From positions 1 to 43,462 of IMG/VR virus record IMGVR_UViG_3300047560_001269: DNA of 43,462 nt. One strand, given 5' to 3'. Below are positions 1 to 4,397 of the stretch, in pieces. The DNA is from a virus. The translations under genes and the position numbers were made by a program. The notes under the pieces were generated by a model. It saw only the letters and a program-made list of their open reading frames with translations. It ran no database searches and had not been told where the DNA came from. Numbering within the stretch: the first letter of the stretch is position 1; every line of letters begins with the position of its first letter.

Positions 1-210
1 ATGGAATATAAATGTCAATGTTGTGGTATTGGTAATATGTGGAATAATATTGAATTGTCGTTACAATTAGACCACATAAATGGAATAAACAACGACAATA
101 GAATAGAAAATTTAAGATTCTTATGTCCTAATTGTCATTCACAACAAGACACATATGCGGCAAAGAATCGGAAAAATAACCCGAACAGAGTTGCAAAAAA
201 GTATGGTTAA
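1..210 (+). CDS. HNH endonuclease, C-terminal part or small HNH protein
   Basis: The 69-residue reading frame begins at the first base of the window, so it may lack its true N-terminus. It shows a compact HNH fold: an N-terminal CxxC zinc pair (around C5-C8), the first catalytic His in LDHING (H25), Asn37 in the IENLR strand, and the second zinc pair with the final His in CPNCH (C42, C45, H46). Such free-standing HNH nucleases nick double-stranded DNA and are typical homing endonucleases of T4-like phages, often next to tRNA clusters as here. It ends two bases before tRNA-Trp. It is either an intact mini-HNH protein or the tail of a longer homing endonuclease; the sequence to the left would settle this. 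Confidence 0.8.
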   Translation: MEYKCQCCGIGNMWNNIELSLQLDHINGINNDNRIENLRFLCPNCHSQQDTYAAKNRKNNPNRVAKKYG

Positions 211-211
211 T

Positions 212-285
212 ATCTCGTTAGTGTAGCAGTAACACGCTAGTCTCCAAAACTAGAATCAGGGGCGCGAAACCTCTACGGGATGCCA
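212..285 (+). tRNA. tRNA-Trp (anticodon CCA)
   Basis: Cloverleaf drawn by hand: acceptor atctcgt/acgggat, anticodon stem ctagt/actag with loop ctccaaa (anticodon CCA at 244-246), T stem agggg/cctct, discriminator G and an encoded CCA end at 283-285. It starts right after the HNH stop codon, first of 13 tRNAs in the first 3.9 kb. The T loop is cgcgaaa rather than the usual ttcgaat type, which is slightly unusual. Confidence 0.9.
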
Positions 286-307
286 ATTTAAAAAAGGAAA
301 TAATATA

Positions 308-484
308 ATGAAAGTAACTGAATCAGAAGATTGTACCGATTGGCCAGAACGATTGGAAAAGATTGTTGAAGATTTAAATAATAAGAATCCAGACCTAAAC
401 CTTATCAGTATGCAACCTATGACTGCTCCAACTGGAAAGATTTTTAAGTTACGATTGAGAGAAGCTAAGAATAATGAAATATAA
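308..484 (+). CDS. hypothetical protein, 58 aa
   Basis: A small reading frame with a good AAGGAAA ribosome-binding site 8 bases before the ATG. The protein is charged, starts MKVTESEDC and has no membrane segment or motif that I recognise. Its 3' end overlaps the next gene by 11 bases in another frame, the style of translational coupling seen across this genome, which supports it being real. Function unknown. Confidence 0.6.
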   Translation: MKVTESEDCTDWPERLEKIVEDLNNKNPDLNLISMQPMTAPTGKIFKLRLREAKNNEI

Positions 485-650
485 AGCGATTGACATTGTG
501 AATTGGTCTTGTTCCAAACAATCTGATAACAGATGGATACCAGCAAGACCTTTGCCTTATTATGGTTGGTGGGGCGTAAAGACCAGAATTAAATGTGCGT
601 GGTTTGTTCTCATTGGAAAATATGACGCATTAGATTGGGAGGATCAATGA
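474..650 (+). CDS. hypothetical protein, 58 aa, Trp-rich
   Basis: Starts inside the end of the preceding small gene and ends in an ATGA overlap with the following one, so three tiny genes form a coupled run. The product carries six tryptophans, including a GWWG turn near residue 31, and looks like a small soluble basic protein. No family recognised. The overlaps on both sides are the main evidence that it is translated. Confidence 0.55.
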   Translation: MKYKAIDIVNWSCSKQSDNRWIPARPLPYYGWWGVKTRIKCAWFVLIGKYDALDWEDQ

Positions 651-778
651 ATAAATTAAGTTTTTCGGAATGGAAAGAGTTGACTGATTTCAGTAAGGAA
701 CCACCAATGCACGAAGAAGATATTCTATTAGAATATGAAGAATATCTGAATAACTTAGAAAAAGTTGAGGAAGAATAG
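647..778 (+). CDS. hypothetical protein, 43 aa, acidic
   Basis: Begins in an ATGA overlap with the stop of the upstream gene and has a GGGAGGA Shine-Dalgarno stretch just before its ATG. The very acidic 43-residue product (many Glu in the C-terminal half, ending VEEE) has no recognised domain. Tiny acidic proteins of this kind are common host-takeover candidates in T4-like phages, but no function can be assigned here. Confidence 0.5.
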   Translation: MNKLSFSEWKELTDFSKEPPMHEEDILLEYEEYLNNLEKVEEE

Positions 779-800
779 ATTTTACTAAAAAGGTGTTAAC

Positions 801-1274
801 ATGATATTGAGGGAAATAAACTTAGATGAAGTAAGAGAATTCATTAATGCACAAAGTCCAGAAACCTGTGTCTATCTTGGTTCAGACTCAGAAAGACATA
901 AGATTGATGGAAGATGGTATGCAGATTATACGACTTGTGTTATTGTGCATATTGATGGAGAACATGGTTGTAAAGTATTTGGTGAAGTTAAGAGAGAACT
1001 TGACTATGACCAGAAGAAGAACAAACCTTCCATGCGCCTAATGAATGAAGTCTATAATGTATCAGCGCTCTTCAGTGAACTAAAAGATGTTCTTGAAGAT
1101 AGATATGTTGAAGTTCATCTTGACCTTAATCCAGATGTTCGTTATGGTTCTTCTTGTGTTATTCAACAAGCAATAGGATACATAAGAGGAACTTGTAACC
1201 TAACACCAATGGTTAAACCAAACAGTTGGGCTGCATCTCATGCTGCTGACCGTTTGAAGGATTTGCTCCCATAG
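801..1274 (+). CDS. RNase H-like protein (DUF458/YkuK family)
   Basis: A 157-residue protein with the layout of the RNase H-fold DUF458/YkuK family. The acidic set expected for this fold is visible: D29 in YLGSDSE, E83 in the helix MNEVYN, D108 in HLDLNP and D150 in SHAADR. The stretch after D108 (PDVRYGSSCVIQQAIGYI) and the late VKPNSWAASHAAD block are characteristic of the family. Known members are poorly characterised and inferred to act on nucleic acid; a role in phage RNA or DNA processing is inference. It has an AAAAAGG ribosome-binding site, and its last 10 bases overlap the tRNA-Thr that follows. Confidence 0.75.
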   Translation: MILREINLDEVREFINAQSPETCVYLGSDSERHKIDGRWYADYTTCVIVHIDGEHGCKVFGEVKRELDYDQKKNKPSMRLMNEVYNVSALFSELKDVLEDRYVEVHLDLNPDVRYGSSCVIQQAIGYIRGTCNLTPMVKPNSWAASHAADRLKDLLP

Positions 1275-1339
1275 TTTGAACGGTAAAACGATTCCTTGGT
1301 AAGGAATAAACGATGGTTCGACTCCATCTAGGAGCTCCA
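1265..1339 (+). tRNA. tRNA-Thr (anticodon GGT)
   Basis: Anticodon stem attcc/ggaat with loop ttggtaa (GGT at 1298-1300), T stem gatgg/ccatc with loop ttcgact, acceptor gctccca/taggagc with one C-A mismatch, discriminator T and encoded CCA at 1337-1339. Its first 10 bases lie inside the coding end of the RNase H-like gene, so tRNA processing would cut that mRNA at its stop codon. Confidence 0.85.
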
Positions 1340-1345
1340 ATTAAT

Positions 1346-1423
1346 GCCTCCGTACACCAATCTGGTAGAGTGAGCGGTCTTAGAAGCCGTAAAGTGTCAG
1401 TTCGAATCTGACCGGGGGTACCA
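1346..1423 (+). tRNA. tRNA with Leu anticodon UAG but a short variable loop
   Basis: Acceptor gcctccg/cgggggt, anticodon stem gcggt/gccgt with loop cttagaa (TAG at 1381-1383), T stem gtcag/ctgac with loop ttcgaat, discriminator A and encoded CCA. The anticodon reads CUA/CUG leucine codons, but the variable region is only about five bases (aaagt), whereas bacterial tRNA-Leu normally has a long variable arm. The D stem has only three good pairs. It is clearly a tRNA; its charging specificity is uncertain. Confidence 0.8.
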
Positions 1424-1432
1424 AATTAATGG

Positions 1433-1461
1433 TTGACAAAGTGTGGAATGTTTGATATAAT
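1433..1461 (+). promoter_or_regulatory. sigma70-type promoter inside the tRNA cluster
   Basis: Perfect TTGACA (1433-1438), 17-base spacer and perfect TATAAT (1456-1461) preceded by TGA, an extended -10. It lies between two tRNA-Leu genes and should drive tRNA-Leu(UAA) and genes downstream. Confidence 0.85.
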
Positions 1462-1480
1462 GTTGCACACAATGAATGAA

Positions 1481-1564
1481 GCGGGTGTGGTGAAATGGTA
1501 GACGCAAGGGACTTAAAATCCCTCGGAGAAATCCGTGTCGGTTCGAGTCCGACCACCCGTACCA
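1481..1564 (+). tRNA. tRNA-Leu (anticodon TAA)
   Basis: A normal class II tRNA: acceptor gcgggtg/cacccgt, anticodon stem aggga/tccct with loop cttaaaa (TAA at 1514-1516), a variable arm hairpin cgga/tccg, T stem gtcgg/ccgac with loop ttcgagt, discriminator A and encoded CCA at 1562-1564. It contrasts with the short-armed Leu-anticodon tRNA just upstream. Confidence 0.93.
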
Positions 1565-1568
1565 AATC

Positions 1569-1644
1569 GGGCCTCTAGCATAACGGTTAATGCAGCAAAC
1601 TCATAATTTGTTGACTCTCGGTTCGAATCCGAGGGGGCCCACCA
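1569..1644 (+). tRNA. tRNA with anticodon CAT (elongator Met or Ile2)
   Basis: Acceptor gggcctc/ggggccc fully paired, D stem gcat/atgc with the normal C11-G24 pair, anticodon stem gcaaa/tttgt with loop ctcataa (CAT at 1602-1604), T stem ctcgg/ccgag, discriminator A and CCA. The paired first base pair and the A-T-rich anticodon stem argue against initiator function. A lysidine-modified Ile2 identity cannot be excluded from sequence. Confidence 0.9.
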
Positions 1645-1664
1645 ATTAAAAAAAAGGAGATAGT

Positions 1665-1844
1665 ATGAACTGTATTTTGAATTCTTTGATGATTATTATT
1701 GTTTTTGCTTTTTTTGCGGTGGCAGGAATTTTTGGATTAGAAATGTATGAACAACACAAAGCAGTAGAAGCTGGATTACAGCAATGTGTTGTTGCAATTA
1801 ATTCAAACACATACGAAGCAGTATGGCAGAAAGAATGTAAGTAA
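1665..1844 (+). CDS. small single-pass membrane protein, 59 aa
   Basis: Preceded by an AAAAAGGAGA Shine-Dalgarno site. The first 25 residues are a strong hydrophobic helix (LMIIIVFAFFAVAGIFGL), followed by a soluble tail of about 34 residues ending in WQKECK and holding two cysteines (C41 and C58). It resembles many tiny phage inner-membrane proteins that alter the host envelope, but no family was recognised. Location in the inner membrane is inferred from the hydrophobic segment. Confidence 0.65.
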   Translation: MNCILNSLMIIIVFAFFAVAGIFGLEMYEQHKAVEAGLQQCVVAINSNTYEAVWQKECK

Positions 1845-1854
1845 CAGTTTTTTT

Positions 1855-1957
1855 GGACGGTTGTGTCCTGCCACTACTCGCAGCGACATGATCGGTAGGA
1901 CTGCCATCCTGCGAAAAGTCAATCTGGCAGGATTGATGAATGTATCCAAATTTTTTT
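1855..1957 (+). other. structured intergenic RNA candidate ending in a T-run
   Basis: The gap between the small membrane protein and tRNA-Arg has nested complementary segments: tcctgcca (1866-1873) with tggcagga (1925-1932), and inside it cgcag (1879-1883) with ctgcg (1909-1913). It is followed by seven T residues at 1951-1957. This may be a structured transcript, a processing spacer or a decayed tRNA. No open reading frame with a ribosome-binding site was seen. Confidence 0.35.
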
Positions 1958-1960
1958 CAT

Positions 1961-2036
1961 GCCGCCATAGTCTAATGGAGAGGGCAACGCTCTTCTAAAG
2001 CGTAAGGTAGGGGTTCGAATCCTCTTGGCGGCGCCA
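1961..2036 (+). tRNA. tRNA-Arg (anticodon TCT)
   Basis: Acceptor gccgcca/tggcggc, anticodon stem acgct/agcgt with loop cttctaa (TCT at 1994-1996), T loop ttcgaat, discriminator G and encoded CCA at 2034-2036. It reads the AGA/AGG codons, AGA being heavily used in this AT-rich genome. Confidence 0.93.
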
Positions 2037-2045
2037 AATTAATGG

Positions 2046-2074
2046 TTGCCAAAATGGCATATATAAAGTATAAT
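2046..2074 (+). promoter_or_regulatory. sigma70-type promoter before tRNA-Gln
   Basis: TTGCCA (2046-2051), 17-base spacer and perfect TATAAT (2069-2074). The bases leading into it (aaattaatggttg) match those before the promoter at 1433, suggesting duplicated promoter units between tRNA genes. Confidence 0.8.
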
Positions 2075-2085
2075 GTATGAACAAT

Positions 2086-2159
2086 TTCGGGATCGTCTAA
2101 TGGTAGGACATGTGACTTTGACTCACAGAATCGAGGTTCGAGCCCTTGTCCCGAAACCA
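2086..2159 (+). tRNA. tRNA-Gln (anticodon TTG)
   Basis: Acceptor ttcggga/tcccgaa, anticodon stem tgtga/tcaca with loop ctttgac (TTG at 2118-2120), T stem cgagg/ccttg with loop ttcgagc, discriminator A and encoded CCA at 2157-2159. It starts 12 bases after the -10 box of the promoter at 2046. Confidence 0.92.
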
Positions 2160-2167
2160 GTTTAAAT

Positions 2168-2241
2168 GCGGGTATAGTTTAAAGGTAAAACAGAACCTTG
2201 CCAAGGTTCAGTTGATAGTTCAATTCTATCTACCCGCTCCA
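2168..2241 (+). tRNA. tRNA-Gly (anticodon GCC)
   Basis: Acceptor gcgggta/tacccgc, anticodon stem gaacc/ggttc with loop ttgccaa (GCC at 2200-2202), discriminator T and encoded CCA at 2239-2241. The T stem (gatag/ctatc) has loop ttcaatt. Separated by eight bases from tRNA-Gln and from the second Gly tRNA. Confidence 0.92.
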
Positions 2242-2249
2242 ATTTAAAT

Positions 2250-2325
2250 GCGGATATAACTCAATTGGTAGAGTGTCAGCCTTCCAAGCTGTACGTTGCA
2301 GGTTCGAGTCCTGTTATCCGCTCCA
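2250..2325 (+). tRNA. tRNA-Gly (anticodon TCC)
   Basis: Acceptor gcggata/tatccgc, anticodon stem tcagc/gctgt with loop cttccaa (TCC at 2283-2285), T stem gcagg/cctgt with loop ttcgagt, discriminator T and encoded CCA at 2323-2325. With the GCC isoacceptor it covers all glycine codons except possibly GGG wobble. Confidence 0.92.
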
Positions 2326-2346
2326 ATTTAAGGTAAGGAGTATATT

Positions 2347-2508
2347 ATGTCTGGTAGTGTAGTAAAGCGATGCGGTTGTAAAGGCACACCTTCACACAGT
2401 TCTGATTATCAGGACCAAAAGTATGGTGATGGTATGAGAGTGATGTGCATGGATCAGAAGAAGGTTGAAGCAGTTTGTACTATTTGTGGAAAAACTCATA
2501 AGGTGTAA
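2347..2508 (+). CDS. small zinc-ribbon-like protein, 53 aa
   Basis: Good AAGGAG ribosome-binding site before the ATG. The 53-residue product has cysteine pairs CGC (C9, C11) near the start and CTIC (C44, C47) near the end plus a single Cys at 34, an arrangement suggesting a small zinc-binding module. Such proteins in phages may bind nucleic acid or host polymerase, but nothing more specific can be said. It sits between a Gly tRNA and another small gene. Confidence 0.6.
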   Translation: MSGSVVKRCGCKGTPSHSSDYQDQKYGDGMRVMCMDQKKVEAVCTICGKTHKV

Positions 2509-2510
2509 TT

Positions 2511-2720
2511 ATGAAAGGTATCAAACATAAACATCCAATGCAAACTCGTCATGGTAGAACTCGTTATAAGGCATATTCACATATTGAATTGATGCTGATG
2601 TATAAGAAAGAGTCTACTCCCAAAAAGAAACATAAAATCATTGAAGAAATTAATAGAAAACTAAAGAATCTTGGTGTTGTGTTTCGAGTTAGTAAATCAA
2701 ATCCAGAATTAAATATATAA
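2511..2720 (+). CDS. hypothetical basic protein, 69 aa
   Basis: Starts two bases after the preceding stop codon with ATGAAAGG. The protein is strongly basic (many Lys, Arg, His in the first 50 residues), lacks membrane segments and cysteines, and could bind nucleic acid. A helical central part (KKHKIIEEINRKLKNLG) is predicted by eye. It ends 9 bases before tRNA-Thr. No family recognised. Confidence 0.55.
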   Translation: MKGIKHKHPMQTRHGRTRYKAYSHIELMLMYKKESTPKKKHKIIEEINRKLKNLGVVFRVSKSNPELNI

Positions 2721-2729
2721 AGATTAACT

Positions 2730-2804
2730 GCCCCTCAAGCATAAGTGGCGATGCACTTGACTTGTAATCATGAGAAATCGGTTCGATTCCGGTGAGGGGC
2801 TCCA
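2730..2804 (+). tRNA. tRNA-Thr (anticodon TGT)
   Basis: Acceptor gcccctc/gaggggc, anticodon loop cttgtaa (TGT at 2763-2765) on a stem with one T-T mismatch, T stem atcgg/ccggt with loop ttcgatt, discriminator T and encoded CCA at 2802-2804. Second Thr isoacceptor of the cluster. Confidence 0.9.
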
Positions 2805-2860
2805 AATGCAGACTGATAGGAAAGACTATCATCTTTTTGTTAACAATTAAAGGAGAAACT

Positions 2861-3217
2861 ATGACTTTTATTAAATCATTTATTGCGGCAATTGCTTTGT
2901 TCGGCACTTTCAGTGTGGCTAATGCTACTGTATCACCTGCCGGTGGTAACATCGTTACTGTTGGTTGTGCTGCTGATGCGCCTACCGGAGCAAATGTATA
3001 TTCTGTAAATGCTGCAATTCTTAACGGTAGTGTAACTGATTCTTTGACTCTACCAACTGGAGTAGCCGCAGGGAATGCATGTGGAGTCGCACTAAATGCT
3101 CTTAGTGCAGTAACTTGTGCAACCGGTAAGACTTGGGTTCTTGTGAATGAACCAACAAATATTACCATTGACAATACTGGTTACTCACTACAACAGTTTG
3201 TATTCCGTTGTCAGTAA
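2861..3217 (+). CDS. secreted protein with signal peptide, 118 aa
   Basis: The start at 2861 is chosen because AAAGGAG lies just upstream and the first 22 residues then form a textbook signal peptide: MTFIKS, a hydrophobic core AAIALFGTFSV and a signal peptidase I site after ANA. A longer frame exists upstream but would run through tRNA-Thr. The mature part is rich in Gly, Ala, Thr and Val, with four cysteines (including one three residues from the C-terminus) that could form disulfides in the periplasm. No family recognised. Exported small phage proteins often act in superinfection exclusion or envelope changes; that role is only a guess here. Confidence 0.7.
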   Translation: MTFIKSFIAAIALFGTFSVANATVSPAGGNIVTVGCAADAPTGANVYSVNAAILNGSVTDSLTLPTGVAAGNACGVALNALSAVTCATGKTWVLVNEPTNITIDNTGYSLQQFVFRCQ

Positions 3218-3369
3218 TATAAACTAAATGTGATATAAAATCCTCCTTGATATCGAGTATAATATATCACGAAACATCGAAAACCAGAAGTGATGTAAAA
3301 TAAAACACTGGCGTGAACTAGAGCGGTTATAACGATATGATAACGCTGGATTTCGTAACCAGTAACTTT

Positions 3370-3447
3370 CCGAGTGTAGTTCAGTTTGGTTAGAATACGT
3401 GCTTTGGGAGCATGGGGTCGGGGGTTCGAATCCCTCCACTCGGACCA
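3370..3447 (+). tRNA. tRNA-Pro (anticodon TGG)
   Basis: Acceptor ccgagtg/cactcgg, anticodon stem cgtgc/gcatg with loop tttggga (TGG at 3405-3407), T stem cgggg/ccctc with loop ttcgaat, discriminator A and encoded CCA at 3445-3447. The 150 bases upstream (3218-3369) contain no gene I can support, only short A-T-rich inverted repeats. Confidence 0.92.
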
Positions 3448-3453
3448 ATTTCT

Positions 3454-3529
3454 TGGTAGGTGCGTGATAGGTAATACGGGTTGACTGTTAATCAATTTCA
3501 TGTGGGTTCGAATCCCACCCTACCAGCCA
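3454..3529 (+). tRNA. tRNA-Asn (anticodon GTT)
   Basis: Acceptor tggtagg/cctacca, anticodon stem gttga/tcaat with loop ctgttaa (GTT at 3487-3489), T stem gtggg/cccac with loop ttcgaat, discriminator G and encoded CCA at 3527-3529. Follows tRNA-Pro by six bases. Confidence 0.92.
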
Positions 3530-3546
3530 ATTTAAGTGAGATATAT

Positions 3547-3795
3547 ATGAGTTATAGACCAACAGGTAAAAATGTACTGATTGAGAGAATTGCTGCTTCT
3601 AAGCAAACTGAATCAGGAATCATTCTAAAATCATCAGAAGAACCTGATCGTGCAAAAGTTATTGCAATTGGTCCAGAAGTTGATGAAGTTAGTATTGATG
3701 AGATTGCTGTAGTTAATTGGAATACTGCAACAAAGATTGAAGATGAATTATATATTATAAATATTGATAACGTTGTTTTGGTTATCGAAGACTAG
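3547..3795 (+). CDS. GroES-like co-chaperonin (Cpn10)
   Basis: The 82-residue protein matches the GroES fold: an N-terminal RPTGKNVLIERI strand, a mobile-loop-like ASKQTESGIIL segment (about residues 18-28) that in GroES contacts GroEL, then RAKVIAIGPEV, an AVVNW strand and the C-terminal DNVVLVIED strand. Phage co-chaperonins such as T4 gp31 replace GroES to let GroEL fold the major capsid protein; the same job is likely here. It is shorter than E. coli GroES (97) and T4 gp31 (111), and its roof region is short. The start at 3547 follows GTGAG; the frame extends upstream only through tRNA-Asn. Confidence 0.85.
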   Translation: MSYRPTGKNVLIERIAASKQTESGIILKSSEEPDRAKVIAIGPEVDEVSIDEIAVVNWNTATKIEDELYIINIDNVVLVIED

Positions 3796-3800
3796 TTAAT

Positions 3801-3876
3801 TGCGGGTTAGATTTCTGGTGAAATCACCGGTCTCATAAGCCGGTCCAGAGTAGTTCGATTCTGCTACCCGCTACCA
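3801..3876 (+). tRNA. initiator-like tRNA-Met (anticodon CAT)
   Basis: Anticodon stem ccggt/gccgg with loop ctcataa (CAT at 3834-3836), T stem agtag/ctgct with loop ttcgatt, discriminator A and encoded CCA at 3874-3876. Two bacterial initiator hallmarks are present: the first acceptor pair is mismatched (T1-T72) while 2-7 pair perfectly, and the D stem gatt/aatc has A11-T24. The third hallmark, three G-C pairs next to the anticodon loop, is only partly met (G-C, G-C, T-G). Confidence 0.85.
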
Positions 3877-3981
3877 ATTAACGTCCGGACATGCCTCTCA
3901 TAGAAGCACACACAGTCATCTGGAATTGACCAGTGAACACCAAAGACGTTTGGTACTACGGAATTTTTATTATAAACACGG
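3877..3981 (+). other. non-coding gap with small hairpins before the terminator
   Basis: No gene is supported here. The stretch has the palindrome gtccggac, a ctgg/ccag hairpin near 3930 and a perfect accaaa/tttggt hairpin (3939-3944 with 3949-3954, loop gacg). It could be a trailing structured RNA of the tRNA operon or a decayed tRNA. Confidence 0.3.
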
Positions 3982-4012
3982 CCCACCCATGTTCGCATCG
4001 GGTGGGTTTTTT
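3982..4012 (+). terminator. rho-independent terminator closing the tRNA region
   Basis: Perfect seven-pair GC stem cccaccc (3982-3988) with gggtggg (4000-4006), an 11-base loop, then six T residues. It separates the tRNA block from the replication operon whose promoter begins 14 bases later. Confidence 0.92.
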
Positions 4013-4026
4013 ATGCCTAATTACTC

Positions 4027-4055
4027 TTGACAGATTTAATACTTTGTGATATAAT
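4027..4055 (+). promoter_or_regulatory. strong sigma70-type promoter of the replication operon
   Basis: Perfect TTGACA (4027-4032), 17-base spacer and perfect TATAAT (4050-4055) with TGA directly before it. It lies immediately after a terminator and 30 bases before the first gene of the polymerase operon, so it is a likely early promoter. Confidence 0.92.
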
Positions 4056-4085
4056 TGTTTTGTTTAACTGCGGAGGAAAATAGTA

Positions 4086-4397
4086 ATGGAAATTATTGCA
4101 ATTAAGTTAGTCACCGGTGAAGAAGTTCTTGGTGAAGTTGTAGACACAGACCGTAATGGATACTGGAGGTTGAGAAACCCTGTAGGAATCTCGATTGTTC
4201 GTGGTCCTGATGGTGCACCTAATGTAGGATTCTCTCCCTTCCCACTACATGCAGAACAAAAGTCTGGATTTGAAATTGACATTGCATACAGCAATGTAGT
4301 ATACTCCTATACTCCAGCTGAAGATTTCAGGTCAAATTATGATCAAATCTTCGGTACAGGTATTGTTGTTCCCAATAAAAAGATTATCACCGGTTAA
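4086..4397 (+). CDS. Sm-like small protein upstream of DNA polymerase
   Basis: A 103-residue protein with a strong GCGGAGGAAA ribosome-binding site. The N-terminal MEIIAIKLVTGEEVLGEV is the first strand-turn-strand of an Sm/Hfq-like barrel and is followed by RNGYWRLRNPVGISIV, matching a conserved small-protein family of T4-like cyanophages and relatives. An RNA-binding or polymerase-associated role is inferred, not shown. It ends in a TAATG overlap with the DNA polymerase, so the two are translationally coupled, and it is the first gene after the strong promoter at 4027. Confidence 0.65.
   Translation: MEIIAIKLVTGEEVLGEVVDTDRNGYWRLRNPVGISIVRGPDGAPNVGFSPFPLHAEQKSGFEIDIAYSNVVYSYTPAEDFRSNYDQIFGTGIVVPNKKIITG

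Noticed and set aside
256-546. 96-residue minus-strand frame
   Set aside because: It runs opposite tRNA-Trp and two small coupled + strand genes; no leader or family support.
1786-1998. 70-residue plus-strand frame
   Set aside because: It overlaps the small membrane protein and runs into tRNA-Arg, with no ribosome-binding site.
2689-3174. 161-residue minus-strand reading frame
   Set aside because: It lies opposite the secreted protein and tRNA-Thr; the plus-strand gene has a ribosome-binding site and a signal peptide, so this is a shadow frame.
3300-3365. possible extra tRNA before tRNA-Pro
   Set aside because: A ctgg/ccag stem with a nine-base loop exists, but there is no matching T arm, acceptor stem or CCA end.
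3756-3763. TATAAATA inside the co-chaperonin gene
   Set aside because: It matches the late motif but lies in coding sequence ahead of a tRNA, where late transcription is not expected; left out as a feature.
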